From: Beroe ovata
Taxonomy: Eukaryota; Ctenophora; Nuda; Beroida; Beroidae
DNA length: 49,685 nucleotides
Assembly (NCBI GenBank): GCA_946803715.1
Contig: CAMPET010000002.1
Location: 404,304-453,988 of the forward strand
Reading direction: 5' to 3'
Shown: positions 13,501 to 23,053 of the stretch, piece by piece
Layout of the letters: each line of letters starts with the position of its first letter
How positions within the stretch are numbered: position 1 is the stretch's first letter
The notes under the pieces: generated by a model
Database searches by the model: none
Told to the model about the DNA's origin: nothing
The model's input: only the letters and a program-made list of their open reading frames with translations
Translations under genes and position numbers: made by a program

Positions 13501-16500
13501 TGTAGAGCTATTCTTGGTACAGAGAGAGTAACTGTACCTCGATGTCCCCCGTATCATCTCATGACATCCTCCTGAATCACTTCCTCCCTCCCATATTCGA
13601 CTCCCCCTGCTAAACGTCACCCATCTCCTCATGCAAGATGGGACAAGACAGCACGGTGTACCGTGACGTAGCCACCCCGGACTACACGCTCGGCACTCTT
13701 GACACCACCACACCAGCAGCACAGCAACACCTCCTGACAGGGTGGTTCTCACACGAGGGTCTCCATGTTGCTCCGGCCGTGCAGAATGTCATGAGTAACA
13801 TGCTGTTCGCCAAGGCAGGGAGTGACAAGCGCATTGTTACCAGTAACAAACCACTGCCCAAGTCTCTGATAGATAGGGTAAGTTGCCGGGTAATTGGTCG
13901 CCGGTCATGTGGTCGTTATGATGTGGTTGTCATGTGGTCGTTATGACTTATGATGTGGTTGTCATGTGGTTGCTATGATGTGGTTGTCATTTGGTTGTTA
14001 TGATGTGGTTGTCATGTGGTCGTTATGATGTGGTTGTCATTTGATCGTTATGATGTGGTTGTCATTTGGTTGTTGTGGTGTGGTTGTCATTTGGTTGTTG
14101 TGCTGCTGTCACGACGTCACGCGGTTAGCGACTAAAACCATGGTACGTCACTGAGGGACGATTTTGTATCCCTATGATACAGCAATAACAGCTGCATCCC
14201 CTCCCCTCAGTTTGACATGTCAGCAGCAAACCAGCAGGGTAGCAACCTCTCTATTCAAATGTTGCTGGGATTCTCCTTCCTCACCGCTTCATTCCTCCTC
14301 TTCATTGTAGAGGAGAGAGAAAACAAGGTGGTTACCAAGCATAGTAGTTCCCTAGTAGCACAGTAGTTCCCTATCACAGTAGTTCCCTAGTAGCACAGTA
14401 GTTCCCTAGTCGACTAACAAGGGAGTTCCCTAACAAATCGGATCTGTCAATAGCTTGAGATTCCATCTACTGAATGACTTTGACAAAATTATAAATTGAC
14501 TAACAATATATTGGCGCATCAATTATCATGTGATCAATTATGTAATGACGCATCAATTATCATGTAATCAAGGGAATCAATCATGTAATGACGCATCAAT
14601 GCCGCAGAGTAAGCACTTGCAGCAGATCAGTGGGGTGAACGGCGTGGTTTACTGGGTAGGAACCCTCACTTGGGATATGATCAACTACTTCATCTCTATC
14701 CTCGTGGTTACCATATTCTTTGCTATCTTCAACGTCCAGGGTTACCAGGATGAACAAATCGGCGCCGTGTTTGTCTTGATGGTCAGTCAGATTCATGTCC
14801 ACACCTTCAATTAACATCTCCTCACCCTCAATTACAAGTGAAGCACGTGACATACTGACACATAATTCCTCTCTTGACTTGATATGATTTCAGTTGCTCT
14901 ATGGTATTGGGAGTATACCATTTGTTTACCTGGTTTCTCTCCTCTTCTCCTCCCCTGTCATGGCATTTGCCATCTCTGCTGTCTTCACTTTCATCACCGG
15001 AATTGTGAGTAGTTTCAACCTGCCCATAGCAGAAGTTTGTTTGAATCTGTTAGTGTCCCATTGAAATCAATGTATTCTACAATCAATGACGGATGGATGA
15101 TATCTGAAGTATTGCAGTTGCAAGGAACACTTCTGCCATGAAGCCCCTGAGCCGTGGTATCCAATATGAATAACCGACTATTCTCACAGGCTGGGTTTAT
15201 CGCTAATCTCATATTGATTTTCCAACAAAGTGATTTCCAACCAACACTAGAGAAGATTCTACTTTTCCTTCCTAATTATTGGTAAAGAGCATCAAAGAGC
15301 ATCAAATTTGGTGTCAAGTTGACTTGAAATATCTGATGGAAGACAAGACGATATGACGGAAAGTCACATGACTATTTACGACCCATATTTTCAGCTTTAT
15401 CCAAGGACTTGCCAACATCTATAGCAATGGTATACGGGGTGAGATATGGGATATCTGTGTGGCGAACACGCAGAGTGAGACATTGTGTCGGGAGATCGGA
15501 CTAGAGCAGGAGAGTGTGTTCACAATGGAGACTAACGCCATCGGCAGCCAGCTCCTCGCCCTTTTCCTCATCGGTGTCGTGTGTTTCCTCATCGTGCTGG
15601 CTGTGGAGGTTCGTCCTCTGGTTATCATGATATATTGAAACCACTCATATCAGAGAGATCTCAGGACCCGTTGATCCCCTGGATACACTCATGATTGACC
15701 TTGCACCAAACCACGTGGTACGCGGTGAATCTATAGCTCATGACGCCACCTCTCTCTATAGTCTCTCTCCCCAGATGTTTGGGAAGACGGTGTCTATGTT
15801 CATATACCGGATGTTCAACACGGTGTCAGCAGCAGATCTGGAAATGCCACCTGGTGAGGACTCTGATGTCCAGGCAGAACGGACACGGGTTATGTGTGAG
15901 CAGCAGAAGCTGTGCAAGGACAGCGCAGTGGTGTGCACTAACCTCAGGAAGAAGTATGGCAGTGTTGTCGCTGTACGGAATCTTACTCTCAGTAAGTAGT
16001 GATCATTTGCCCCTGCTGAGAGTTCGTGAATAGTTTCTCTATGTTCTTGTTCATTTCTGTGTCTAAGAAGAACGTCTCTCCCTCTCTCACGTGAGCATTC
16101 CCCATTCCTCAGGCATTCCTCGTAACACATGTTTCGGCCTGCTCGGAGTGAACGGTGCGGGCAAAACCACCACGTTCTCCATGTTGACTGGCGACGTGTT
16201 TGCATCGGGCGGGGAGGCGTTTGTCGCAGGATATGATCTCCGGACTGACATCAGGAAGATACAGCAACGTATCGGATATTGTCCGCAGTTCGACGCTCTC
16301 ATCGGTACTTAATACTTATCTTGCATTTTTCCATTTTTGTGTTTTTCCAATATAAACAGTAAACACTTATCATGAGCCAGATATTTAAAGATCAGGTGTT
16401 GTTTGGAGGAAATTCTGACGTGATTGATTCACACTAATGCGCGCACGCACCCGACGTCTGACACCCCAGCTGTATTTCCACTTCCTGCAGGTATCATGAC

Positions 16501-18020
16501 GGGCCGTGAATTGCTGTCCATGTTCGCGAACATGCGAGGCATACCCCAATCTGAGATCGTCGCTACGGTCAACGAGACACTCCGGAATCTAAACCTGGAG
16601 GAGCACGCTGATAAACTGTGTGGCAGCTATAGTGGGGGTAATAAGCGGAAACTGTCCACGGCCATAGCCCTGGTCGGTAACCCGGAGGTGTTGTTCCTGG
16701 ATGAACCTACAGCTGGCATGGATCCAACGACCCGACGTTTCCTGTGGACTGTCCTTGCTAACCTAACTGCTGCCAATATTGGTAAAAACCTGCCCCAGAA
16801 ATCGGCCGCGTAAACATGATCCCTGTTCAAATTCTCTTTTGACCGGCAACTTGCGAAATGCAGGATAGTTTGCTGATCGATTGATCGATTGATTGGTTGA
16901 CTGGTTGATCTACAGGAAGCAGTATCGTGTTGACGAGTCATTCTATGGAAGAATGCGAGGCACTCTGCAACAGACTGGTCATCATGGTTAACGGCAGTTT
17001 CAGATGTTTGGGAGGGGTACAGCACCTCAAATCAAAGTGAGAGTTTGTGATGACAAATATCATGTTTTACACTCACAGACTCATGAGTGATGTCTGATGC
17101 ACACTCATCACTGGTGCGTCATGACTCACTAACTAACATGAGATATACTCCACCACCTCTCTGCTCGCAGGTATGGTGAGGGATACACAGTTACACTGAC
17201 AATGCCTGATTACAAGCAGGAAGAGTGCGTCAGCTTCATGGAGAAAACCTTTGAGGGAGCTGTCCTGAAGGAGCAACATACAGGTTGAGGAAGTGCATTT
17301 AAACTGGTTGCCGACTTGATTAACTGAGGACTGTACCATAATTGCTCTTCTATACCTAGTTGTATGCAAGGGATAATAATAGGTTGTTGACAGTCCATAT
17401 TTCATATGATTTAGAGACATTATCATTGCAATGATTCCAGGGTACTTGCACTATGAACTGAGCATTGGAATAAAGTGGAGTTTTATTTTCGAGAGCATGG
17501 AAAACAACAAGAAAGTGCTGGAGATTGAGGACTACGCTGTCAACCAAACATCGTTAGAGCAGGTATGTTGTTAAGTCACGATTATAGCATTAGACAATAT
17601 GGACATTTTATTTCGTTTCCTGGACGACATAGAACCAGCTTCATGCTAGAAATGGCTGAGGCCAGAGACATCGGGTCCTGCTAGTACCGGCAATCGGTGA
17701 ATCATACAATGGAAGCCAGTATTTCATTTCTCTCTACACTCTCTAGAGCGTAGATAGAGATCTCGTTAAGGAAGCACTTTAACAAACGCTCTTGTTATCT
17801 AATATGATTCCAGTTAAACTCTAATGTTTCCCAGGTGTTCTTGAATTTTGCCAAAGACCAGACCAGTGAGGATCAGTATAAAGTGAAGAAGAAGCGCGGG
17901 TGCTGCGGCTGGAGACGCAGGTCTGTCTCCACATTAAACGGAGACCTTGAGCGCGGATACAGCTCCGTATCTGCTCACAGAACCGGCAGTATGGTAAGCC
18001 GGAAACCCTCGTACTTGTAG
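1583..18020 (+). CDS. Full-size ABCA-subfamily ABC transporter (~40-41 exons)
   Basis: ABCA proteins are single-chain full transporters that move lipids or sterols across membranes. This gene encodes about 1873 residues, or 1904 with a probable cassette exon at 11238-11330. All ABCA parts are present in order: an N-terminal transmembrane helix, a short first extracellular domain, a helix bundle, NBD1, a linker, a second helix and extracellular domain, a second bundle, NBD2, and a C-terminal tail. The start at 1583 gives the family N-terminus ([10 protein letters not shown]). The stop is TAG at 18018-18020. The extracellular domains are much shorter than in ABCA1, and the total length is nearer ABCA3, so I call an ABCA3-like member without an orthologue. 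Every exon junction keeps frame and the sum is divisible by three. A GTAAGC near the end of the last exon could allow an alternative 3' end. The exon coordinates are in the following four entries. Confidence 0.94.
2446..2690. repeat. Minisatellite in ABCA intron (CTCACTCTGACAC units)
   Basis: About 245 bp of imperfect tandem copies of a roughly 20-bp unit built on GCTCACTCTGACACACACA, with some units ending CTCACCA instead. It lies in the intron between the 32-nt exon and the exon at 2735, close to the 3' splice site. The strand bias is strong (pyrimidine and CA-rich on the plus strand), so it may extend the polypyrimidine context of that acceptor. Confidence 0.8.
4886..5000. repeat. Possible tRNA-derived SINE or short inverted repeat in ABCA intron
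   Basis: ACAGAGTGGT at about 4892 is matched by ACCACTCTGT at about 4987, giving short inverted ends. The left part resembles a tRNA-like Pol III promoter: an A-box-like GACAGAGTGGTC followed some 30 nt later by a B-box-like GGTTTCGATTCC. That layout is typical of tRNA-Ser/Leu-derived SINEs, but I did not see a second copy in the window and cannot fold a full tRNA. Confidence 0.3.
8244..8561 (-). CDS. Possible nested gene: small type I membrane protein, 105 aa
   Basis: This open frame lies antisense inside the ABCA intron 7928-9294. It is not a shadow of an exon. The protein has a strong signal-peptide-like start ([20 protein letters not shown]), an acidic luminal part with one N-glycosylation sequon (NVT, near residue 40) and a methionine/alanine-rich stretch. 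A C-terminal helix ([20 protein letters not shown]) and a short tail ending in TRPVS follow. On the minus strand an acceptor-like TATCTCAG sits directly before the ATG, so a 5' untranslated exon may lie further up. I recognise no family. A chance frame of this length is easy to find. A chance frame with a signal peptide, sequon and membrane anchor in the right order is less so. Confidence 0.42.
   Translation of the reverse strand: MIIPLLLLLPPLLSHSDTSAQIEGPSSLSQLESATDKAFNVTFAGLLALSGDDELRQMYMAAAKMEREDQIVSKALVVVGIMAGSVIVIGLAYYAKQGYCTRPVS
10365..10500. repeat. Short tandem repeat in ABCA intron (CTGACACCACTTCTCTGTCA)
   Basis: Imperfect direct repeats of CTGACACCACTTCTCTGTCA and related ACACCAC units fill most of the intron just before the NBD1 H-loop exon at 10516. 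Similar simple repeats occupy other ABCA introns: TTGCTTTTCGTGTGTG near 11536-11600, ACCTGGTGCCATTTCACC near 13012-13060, and AGTAGTTCCCTAGTAGCAC near 14341-14410. Confidence 0.7.
11238..15608 (+). other. ABCA linker, extracellular domain 2 and helix bundle 2
   Basis: Candidate cassette exon 11238-11330, then exons 21-33: 11796-11872, 11969-12104, 12207-12338, 12491-12627, 12771-12927, 13102-13232, 13362-13487, 13638-13877, 14211-14327, 14608-14781, 14894-15004, 15190-15281, 15395-15608. Exon 21 carries the conserved post-NBD block [14 protein letters not shown]. Exon 22 is an acidic linker. Exon 23 starts the second half with a basic stretch and a membrane helix. Exons 24-28 form a cysteine-containing extracellular domain, and exons 29-33 encode the remaining helices, including the family motif [15 protein letters not shown] at the exon 32/33 junction. 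Exon 22 uses donor GTACGG at 12105; the neighbouring GTAATC donor at 12110 would put a stop in the next exon. Confidence 0.87.
13905..14110. repeat. Minisatellite in ABCA intron (GATGTGGTTGTCATxTGGT units)
   Basis: About eight imperfect copies of a roughly 25-bp unit, GTGGTCGTTATGATGTGGTTGTCAT, follow the donor of the exon ending at 13877. The unit is G/T-rich on the sense strand. Copies differ by single substitutions (CGTTATG, TGTTATG, TGTTGTG), so the array is fairly young and likely polymorphic in length. Confidence 0.8.
15775..18020 (+). other. ABCA nucleotide-binding domain 2 and C-terminal tail
   Basis: Exons 34-40: 15775-15991, 16113-16304, 16491-16781, 16916-17036, 17171-17283, 17441-17562, 17835-18020. 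Walker [11 protein letters not shown] lies in exon 35. The signature [10 protein letters not shown] and Walker [14 protein letters not shown] lie in exon 36, and the H-loop [11 protein letters not shown] in exon 37. After the ABCA regulatory region (exons 38-39) the last exon encodes VFLNFAKDQ, the usual ABCA C-terminal block. It is followed by a basic, cysteine-bearing tail ([12 protein letters not shown]) and a serine-rich end. CC beside basic residues could be palmitoylated, but that is inference. Confidence 0.92.
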
Positions 18021-18822
18021 TGAAGAGCGGAGGAATGGAGGACAGTGTTCTCTGACAGTGACAATATGAACCACGGCAACTGTGCCGATGCCGATACAAC
18101 TCTCCTTATCGGTAGTATGTAACATTTCTTATCTTCAATAGTATTTTGTCTTCAGTTAAGTAACAAACGACAGTGAAATCTCATTAGTCTTCGATAACAT
18201 TAAAACGTCGTGCTTGAGGTGCCAGGAACTGGCGTATGTGTCTTTCGGAATGGAAGGTTGTCGAAAACTTAGTGCACAGGAAATTGATCATGATATATTT
18301 ATATCATTGTATCAAGAGACGTGGGCATGCTATCGTTCTATTCGATTCTCGCGTATGAAGTGCATCTTGCGCACATGAGAGAAGTTACGATTCCTATCGA
18401 ATAATTAATCAAAGATTAAGGAATTGGCGAGACGGCTCGGTGCGACGGTGCACCTCAGTATTAATTGCAGTATTAAGTAGTTCTAGTTTATTTTCTTCTC
18501 GAATGCTCCGGGTCTTGGATCTCGGGAAGAATCTAATTAAACACCAAGTTTTGCTAATTTTAAAGCATACAATGCGGACCCTGCGAAATTCTATGTGTAT
18601 AATATGGTGTTGTTAATTGTATATACTCAGCAGAATGTTTGTCAGAATGTCAGATAAATATTGCATTTTCAAGATATTGATGTGAAGAAATTTATACGAT
18701 ATTTTTTGTCGAATACTTAATAACTCAGAAATATGTATCTTTATGCAGGCAATGAATTGAGAACAGTATATTTTTTTCTAATTATTGGGAAGGGTCATAT
18801 TTTTCGAGATCGCTCGCCGACT

Positions 18823-18925
18823 TGTGCACACGTTGCGCGCCCCTGTTCTACTCAGTGAACTGAAAAGTCGTAGAAAGGAGACGCGCAGCGCGCGCGGAGT
18901 ATTTGGGTCACGCAGCGCGGGAACA
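18823..18925 (-). mobile_element. ~100 bp MITE, copy 1, 8-bp target duplication
   Basis: A 103-bp element runs TGTGCACACGTTGCGCG...GCAGCGCGGGAACA and is flanked by perfect 8-bp direct repeats CGCCGACT (18815-18822 and 18926-18933). Its ends are imperfect inverted repeats (TGTTCCCGCGCTGCG against TGTGCACACGTTGCG). It has no coding capacity. An 8-bp duplication fits hAT, P or Merlin-type transposases, so it is a non-autonomous passenger of one of these. Strand is given relative to copies 3 and 4. Confidence 0.85.
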
Positions 18926-18975
18926 CGCCGACTCCTCCCAGCCCATACTCCATAGTATTTGTCCAGCTACGGAAA

Positions 18976-19048
18976 TGTTATTGTGCCCCTATCCTACTCT
19001 GTGAACTGAAAGGTCGTAGACAGATTTGAGTCACGCAACGTGGGAACA
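18976..19048 (-). mobile_element. ~100 bp MITE family, diverged and shortened copy 2
   Basis: A 73-bp relic of the same family (CTGTGAACTGAAAGGTCGTA core, ending GTGGGAACA). It is flanked by TACGGAAA (18968-18975) and TACAGAAA (19049-19056), an 8-bp duplication with one mismatch. The mismatch and internal loss of sequence mark it as an older insertion than its neighbours. Confidence 0.65.
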
Positions 19049-19263
19049 TACAGAAACTGGGGCTCTTTCCGAAACTGACATTTGTCTAAATATATTTACT
19101 TAAGTCGAAAATGAAGTGTTAATTCGCAATTGAATTTTGACTGAATTTTTGTGACTTATGCCAGCTTCGGGAAGGACGCACTGGTCTCACAAGCAACCAC
19201 GACAAATGATTCTTTTTCTTGATACAAACGCCTTGCTAACCACAAGGATTTTGTGAGCGCAGT

Positions 19264-19364
19264 TGTTCCCGCGCTGCGTGACCCAAATACTCCGCGCGCG
19301 ATGCGCGTCCTTTCTACGACTTTTCAGTTCACTGAGTAGAACAGGGGCGCGCAACGTGTGCACA
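19264..19364 (+). mobile_element. ~100 bp MITE, copy 3, 8-bp target duplication
   Basis: A 101-bp element in opposite orientation to copy 1, with perfect 8-bp flanks AGCGCAGT (19256-19263 and 19365-19372). Because copies 1 and 3 face each other 340 bp apart, the segment 18823-19364 forms a large inverted repeat. Since each copy has its own target duplication, this is two insertions and not one element with long inverted ends. Confidence 0.85.
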
Positions 19365-20027
19365 AGCGCAGTTATATCGCTCAGCCGGAGAAGCTCTATG
19401 TTTGATGCTGATACAATATTTAGTCAGTTTGGTTGAGTCCAATAATTGTAGTTGTATCTCAAATATTCAGTTAGAAGTAAAACACATTTGTTGTAACTTG
19501 TGCGAAATATCATAAATCTTTCATAGACAGAGGAAATTTAAATAACGTAGCAAATCTGGTAAGAATAAACATTAGCTTACAATATTTCAATTGCAATGTC
19601 ATAAACAACATCAACCATCACATCTTTTAACGAAAATGTACACAAAATTCATGATGGAAGAGCATCTTGACCAAATTTCCTCGATTCAGAATGCAAATCA
19701 TGAAATTGAACCTAAGATAAGTTGATCTCTTAATGATATGAAGATTATAATATGCAGAATATTTCCCCCAAAGTCCCATTTCTGCATGTCTTACCTGACA
19801 CCATACCATTTCATTGCAGCAGTCGAGAATAATGCCTATATCAGGCATCAGTCGAGTCACACTTTGTCATCTGACAATAAGAAATGGTAACTCAAAATAC
19901 ACAGTATACACGGTAGTTGTACATTCAGCGCGCAGTATAATGGATACATTAATAATCAGATATTTGCGCAGGCAGTATCAAAGTTTTGTCTCAGCCGCGT
20001 ACGCGAACACATGTTCTATTTATAGCA

Positions 20028-20225
20028 CAGTAGACCTTTTGAGCATTGCCACACTGCCACACTCCTGAGTGTGGCAGATTTAGTGTGGCAGTGCGGCAGT
20101 GTGGCAGATTTTCGAGCATTGCCACACTATTTTGCGATTTCTGCCACACTCAAAATCAGTGTGGCAGTCACACTGCCACACTATTTGATCCGACCTTACG
20201 AGAAGTGTGGCTGCCACACTGCTAC
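20028..20225. repeat. GTGTGGCA palindromic repeat cluster 1
   Basis: A dense mix of AGTGTGGCA and its complement TGCCACACT, more than ten copies in both orientations separated by short spacers. Many adjacent pairs form small hairpins, such as GCCACACTCCTGAGTGTGGC. The block starts at GTAGACCTT and ends at GACCTTACGAG plus a few more units, the same border words as cluster 2. Confidence 0.85.
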
Positions 20226-20963
20226 AGTTGATCAATAACCGGTAAATGTGAGGAAACTGAATTACACTTTTAGGGCCAGATCGTCTTTCTGGTGATTTAG
20301 AGGTTCTAGTAGGAAGTAGGACGGGGGCGGTGCCGATGGTGAAAAATGGTTTTATGGTTGAAAATGGTTTTACGGCGAATTGGTTAAAATTTCGCCATTT
20401 TCACCATGGGAGTAACCATCAGGATGCCACCAGAAATTTTTGACTAGATTTTTTTGAGTTGCACCAGATTGAAGCCAAATTCCAAAACGCTTCGTATCCG
20501 GTATGATAGTCCAACTTAGCTATGTGGCAAGACTGAAAAGATGGTCTATTCGACCACTTTTAAATCGGAACCTTTCTTCCGCTAATTTATAGAATCCCAG
20601 CACTGAATAACAATATGTGAATATGTGACAAAATAGAATATTTGTCATAGGTATCTCGATTACAAAAGTTAAAAGTCATAATCGATGATAGGTCATCATC
20701 AATGGTTATAATCAATCAATGGTCTGCCGACTGCCAGTGACTCTAGAGCACCCAAAGTAATGCTAGCATACCAATCCACCCACCAGGCACCCTTCCAAGA
20801 TATATGGGTACATGCTTATTAGAGCTATTGAGCGTGCCATTATATCGCCATTCCTTAAATAAACATTCCACCTGATTGCGACTATGATAACTAACTTCGG
20901 ACATGGCATATCACATTACATCACTTCTGCGGTACCTATTTGTGAAACAGATTGTGGCATATG

Positions 20964-21120
20964 AACTCGTAAGGTCAACATTGCCACACTTACCGCAAAT
21001 GTGTGATGACCTTACAGCAAGTGTGGCAGAGTGGCAACTGAAAATTTGCCACACAATATGGCAGTGTGGCAAATGAGTGTGGCAGTGTGGCTGTCACACT
21101 CCTCGTAAGGTCTACTCTTA
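20964..21120. repeat. GTGTGGCA palindromic repeat cluster 2, inverted
   Basis: A second block of GTGTGGCA/TGCCACAC units in reverse orientation to cluster 1. It opens with CTCGTAAGGTC and closes with CTCGTAAGGTCTAC, so AAGGTC words border both clusters. The two may be independent copies of one short element, or the two ends of a ~1.1 kb element (20028-21120). I could not find a target duplication that decides between these. Confidence 0.75.
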
Positions 21121-22055
21121 TAGCACTATCGTCCACATAAATCCAGTAAGTTATAGTGCCACTTAACCAAATGACCATATATACCTATTTCATTTTTAAA
21201 TCTATTCATATAATGCAACCCTTTCCATGGCTCTAAATGGCTAAAAATATTCCACTGAATTTTTGATCAATGTTTGAAGATGTCATATGAATCTCATATG
21301 AAATCAAAAATGAACAGGTAGGTTTGGACCATGATGACTCTGGGGCCACTGACCAATATCTAATGGCGCTACATACATCTATCTGCTTATGCATACCACG
21401 GGGATAGTCATAATGTACAGTATTATAATCTCGCAAATTCTGTTTGTATCATGTATCATCTATCTACGTAACGAGATGCACGTGCAAGTTTTGAGAGAAA
21501 GTGAACGTTGCTATGGCAACACTGTAGAAGCGAACAGCTGCAGGAAGCTCATTTCTGATGATCAGGTTCGATTACGTTGCCCTCTCTGTTGATAGGAATT
21601 CAGCAATGGTGTCTGTACTGTCGAGGCTTAGGCGTTGGGTGTACTTTTTGCTTTTTTGGTCCATTCTATACGCTATAATACTTAGCTTTTTGTCAACAAT
21701 CATGCTACGCAAATTAACGGAAGTCACACAAATGATCAAATACTGAAATACAATCATCGCTCAGTTACAATTTTATGAAAAGGTCGATTTGTTTCCAATG
21801 CTCCTTCATAAAATGCATGTTACGAGTGTTTATCGCGTCAAGTCAACAGACGCCCCGGCGCGGCTCAAGTCACCCGGCTCAAGTCACTCTCTATTGTGGT
21901 ATTGTCGTTTCAAATATACGCCGTGTTTCAATTTACGTCCTGTTGTCGTATCCATTGGGTAGTGTATCATAGTGAGTTTATTTCTAGTGTACAATAAACT
22001 GTATGCACAATTAGATGAGAATGACAACTAATCCAATTTCGGATTCATACATCAG

Positions 22056-23053
22056 CTACATACCGTGGTACCACCACTGTGTTTTTCTGGGATCCTTGTG
22101 ACATGTCTGAACGTAGAAATCGTTACCGGGCGGCCGTCCCTGCACAAATAACGTGACTCCATTTTACAGTCATCAATTATCGTCATTACAATGTTATGAA
22201 GTAATGTCCCGATTGTAACTTTGAAAGACAATTGAAGGTCGAACTTCCTCCACACTTCCGAAATTTGTTAGCATATTCCCAAACCTTCTCAGTACATGAA
22301 GATAGCATACTGAGTATTGACAAACAGATCGATTCAATACTGAGAGCAGGTGACCAGTCATCAGTGAGGATTGATAGGCAAATGTGACCGTTACTATACA
22401 CATGAGGATGCATAGGAGGATTGCCTGTGAATACCACCTGAAGAAAAAATGACTGTCAGTTGTGACATGTGATAAATCGATAACCGTCTTATGTCGGCTG
22501 TTACAAAGAAATGTCAAATCTGCATTCACACATTAATCGATTTATTACCTCCACCACATCGACAGTAATTCAATATTACTCAATCAGTTTCAATCGCCCT
22601 TGCCACTAATACTCAATATTTGGAATATAAACCAATGATAAGCTGTCTGTACTCACTATGGGAGCTTCAAATGGGTATCGTGGGGTAAATCTCACTTCCA
22701 AGGTGAACTTTTCATCAGCAAACACTGTACCCTTTGCTCCATGAATAGTGATGATCCAGCTGCAATACAGTTTCGTTACTGCATTTTCCGTCCAACTGTT
22801 ATTCTTTTTCAGCAGCATAAGCCAGTTAAAACCAATTTGAAATTTGGTTATTGATAAATGAAATACATAAATCATCCGAAATTGAAGTGAATTGGGATAA
22901 ATCGAAATATATCATAGTATTAGTAATTACATCAATGACTGACCAGTTAGTAACACATGACACACTGTCAGTTTCCAATATTATTCCAGCGGGAGGATCT
23001 GTTTTGAGAAGTATAAGCTCACGAGCAAGGCGTTTCTGTGCAAATTCCATCAT
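22056..23053 (-). CDS. UBE2W: Ubiquitin-conjugating enzyme E2 W
   Basis: UBE2W is the E2 that attaches ubiquitin to the alpha-amino group of unstructured protein N-termini. There are four exons on the minus strand: 22944-23053, 22657-22759, 22285-22437, 22056-22139. Together they encode 149 residues, close to the usual ~151. The fold runs from an N-terminal helix ([12 protein letters not shown]) through DPPAG and YPFEAP to the catalytic block [15 protein letters not shown], with the active cysteine at residue 91. It ends with the UBE2W-specific C-terminus [16 protein letters not shown]...WWYH. HPH instead of HPN is normal for this E2. The frame reads directly into WWYHGM and a stop. A donor-like GGTATGT in that codon could instead splice to a last exon giving the usual DDTC ending, but I did not find one. 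Either of two adjacent ATGs (23053 or 23050) could start. Confidence 0.93.

Larger units (their letters stand above)
18021..22055. other. Gene-free stretch between ABCA and UBE2W
   Basis: About 4 kb without a supportable coding gene. It begins with the AT-rich 3' flank of ABCA, probably its 3' UTR. It holds four MITE copies between 18823 and 19364 and two GTGTGGCA repeat clusters at 20028-20225 and 20964-21120. Near 20335-20410 a short inverted repeat (GGTGAAAAATGG / CCATTTTCACC) sits between the clusters. The remaining open frames are short and show no recognisable domains. Confidence 0.6.

Noticed and set aside
13905-14110. CRISPR-like regular repeat array
   Set aside because: Units are contiguous with no unique spacers, lie in an intron of an animal gene, and have no cas genes nearby. 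It is a minisatellite; the same holds for 2446-2690.
15756-16205. 149-codon minus-strand frame
   Set aside because: It is the antisense shadow of ABCA exons 34-35, which encode the start of NBD2 with family motifs.
18823-19364. A single ~540-bp foldback transposon with 100-bp inverted ends
   Set aside because: Each ~100 bp arm has its own different perfect 8-bp target duplication, so they are separate insertions.
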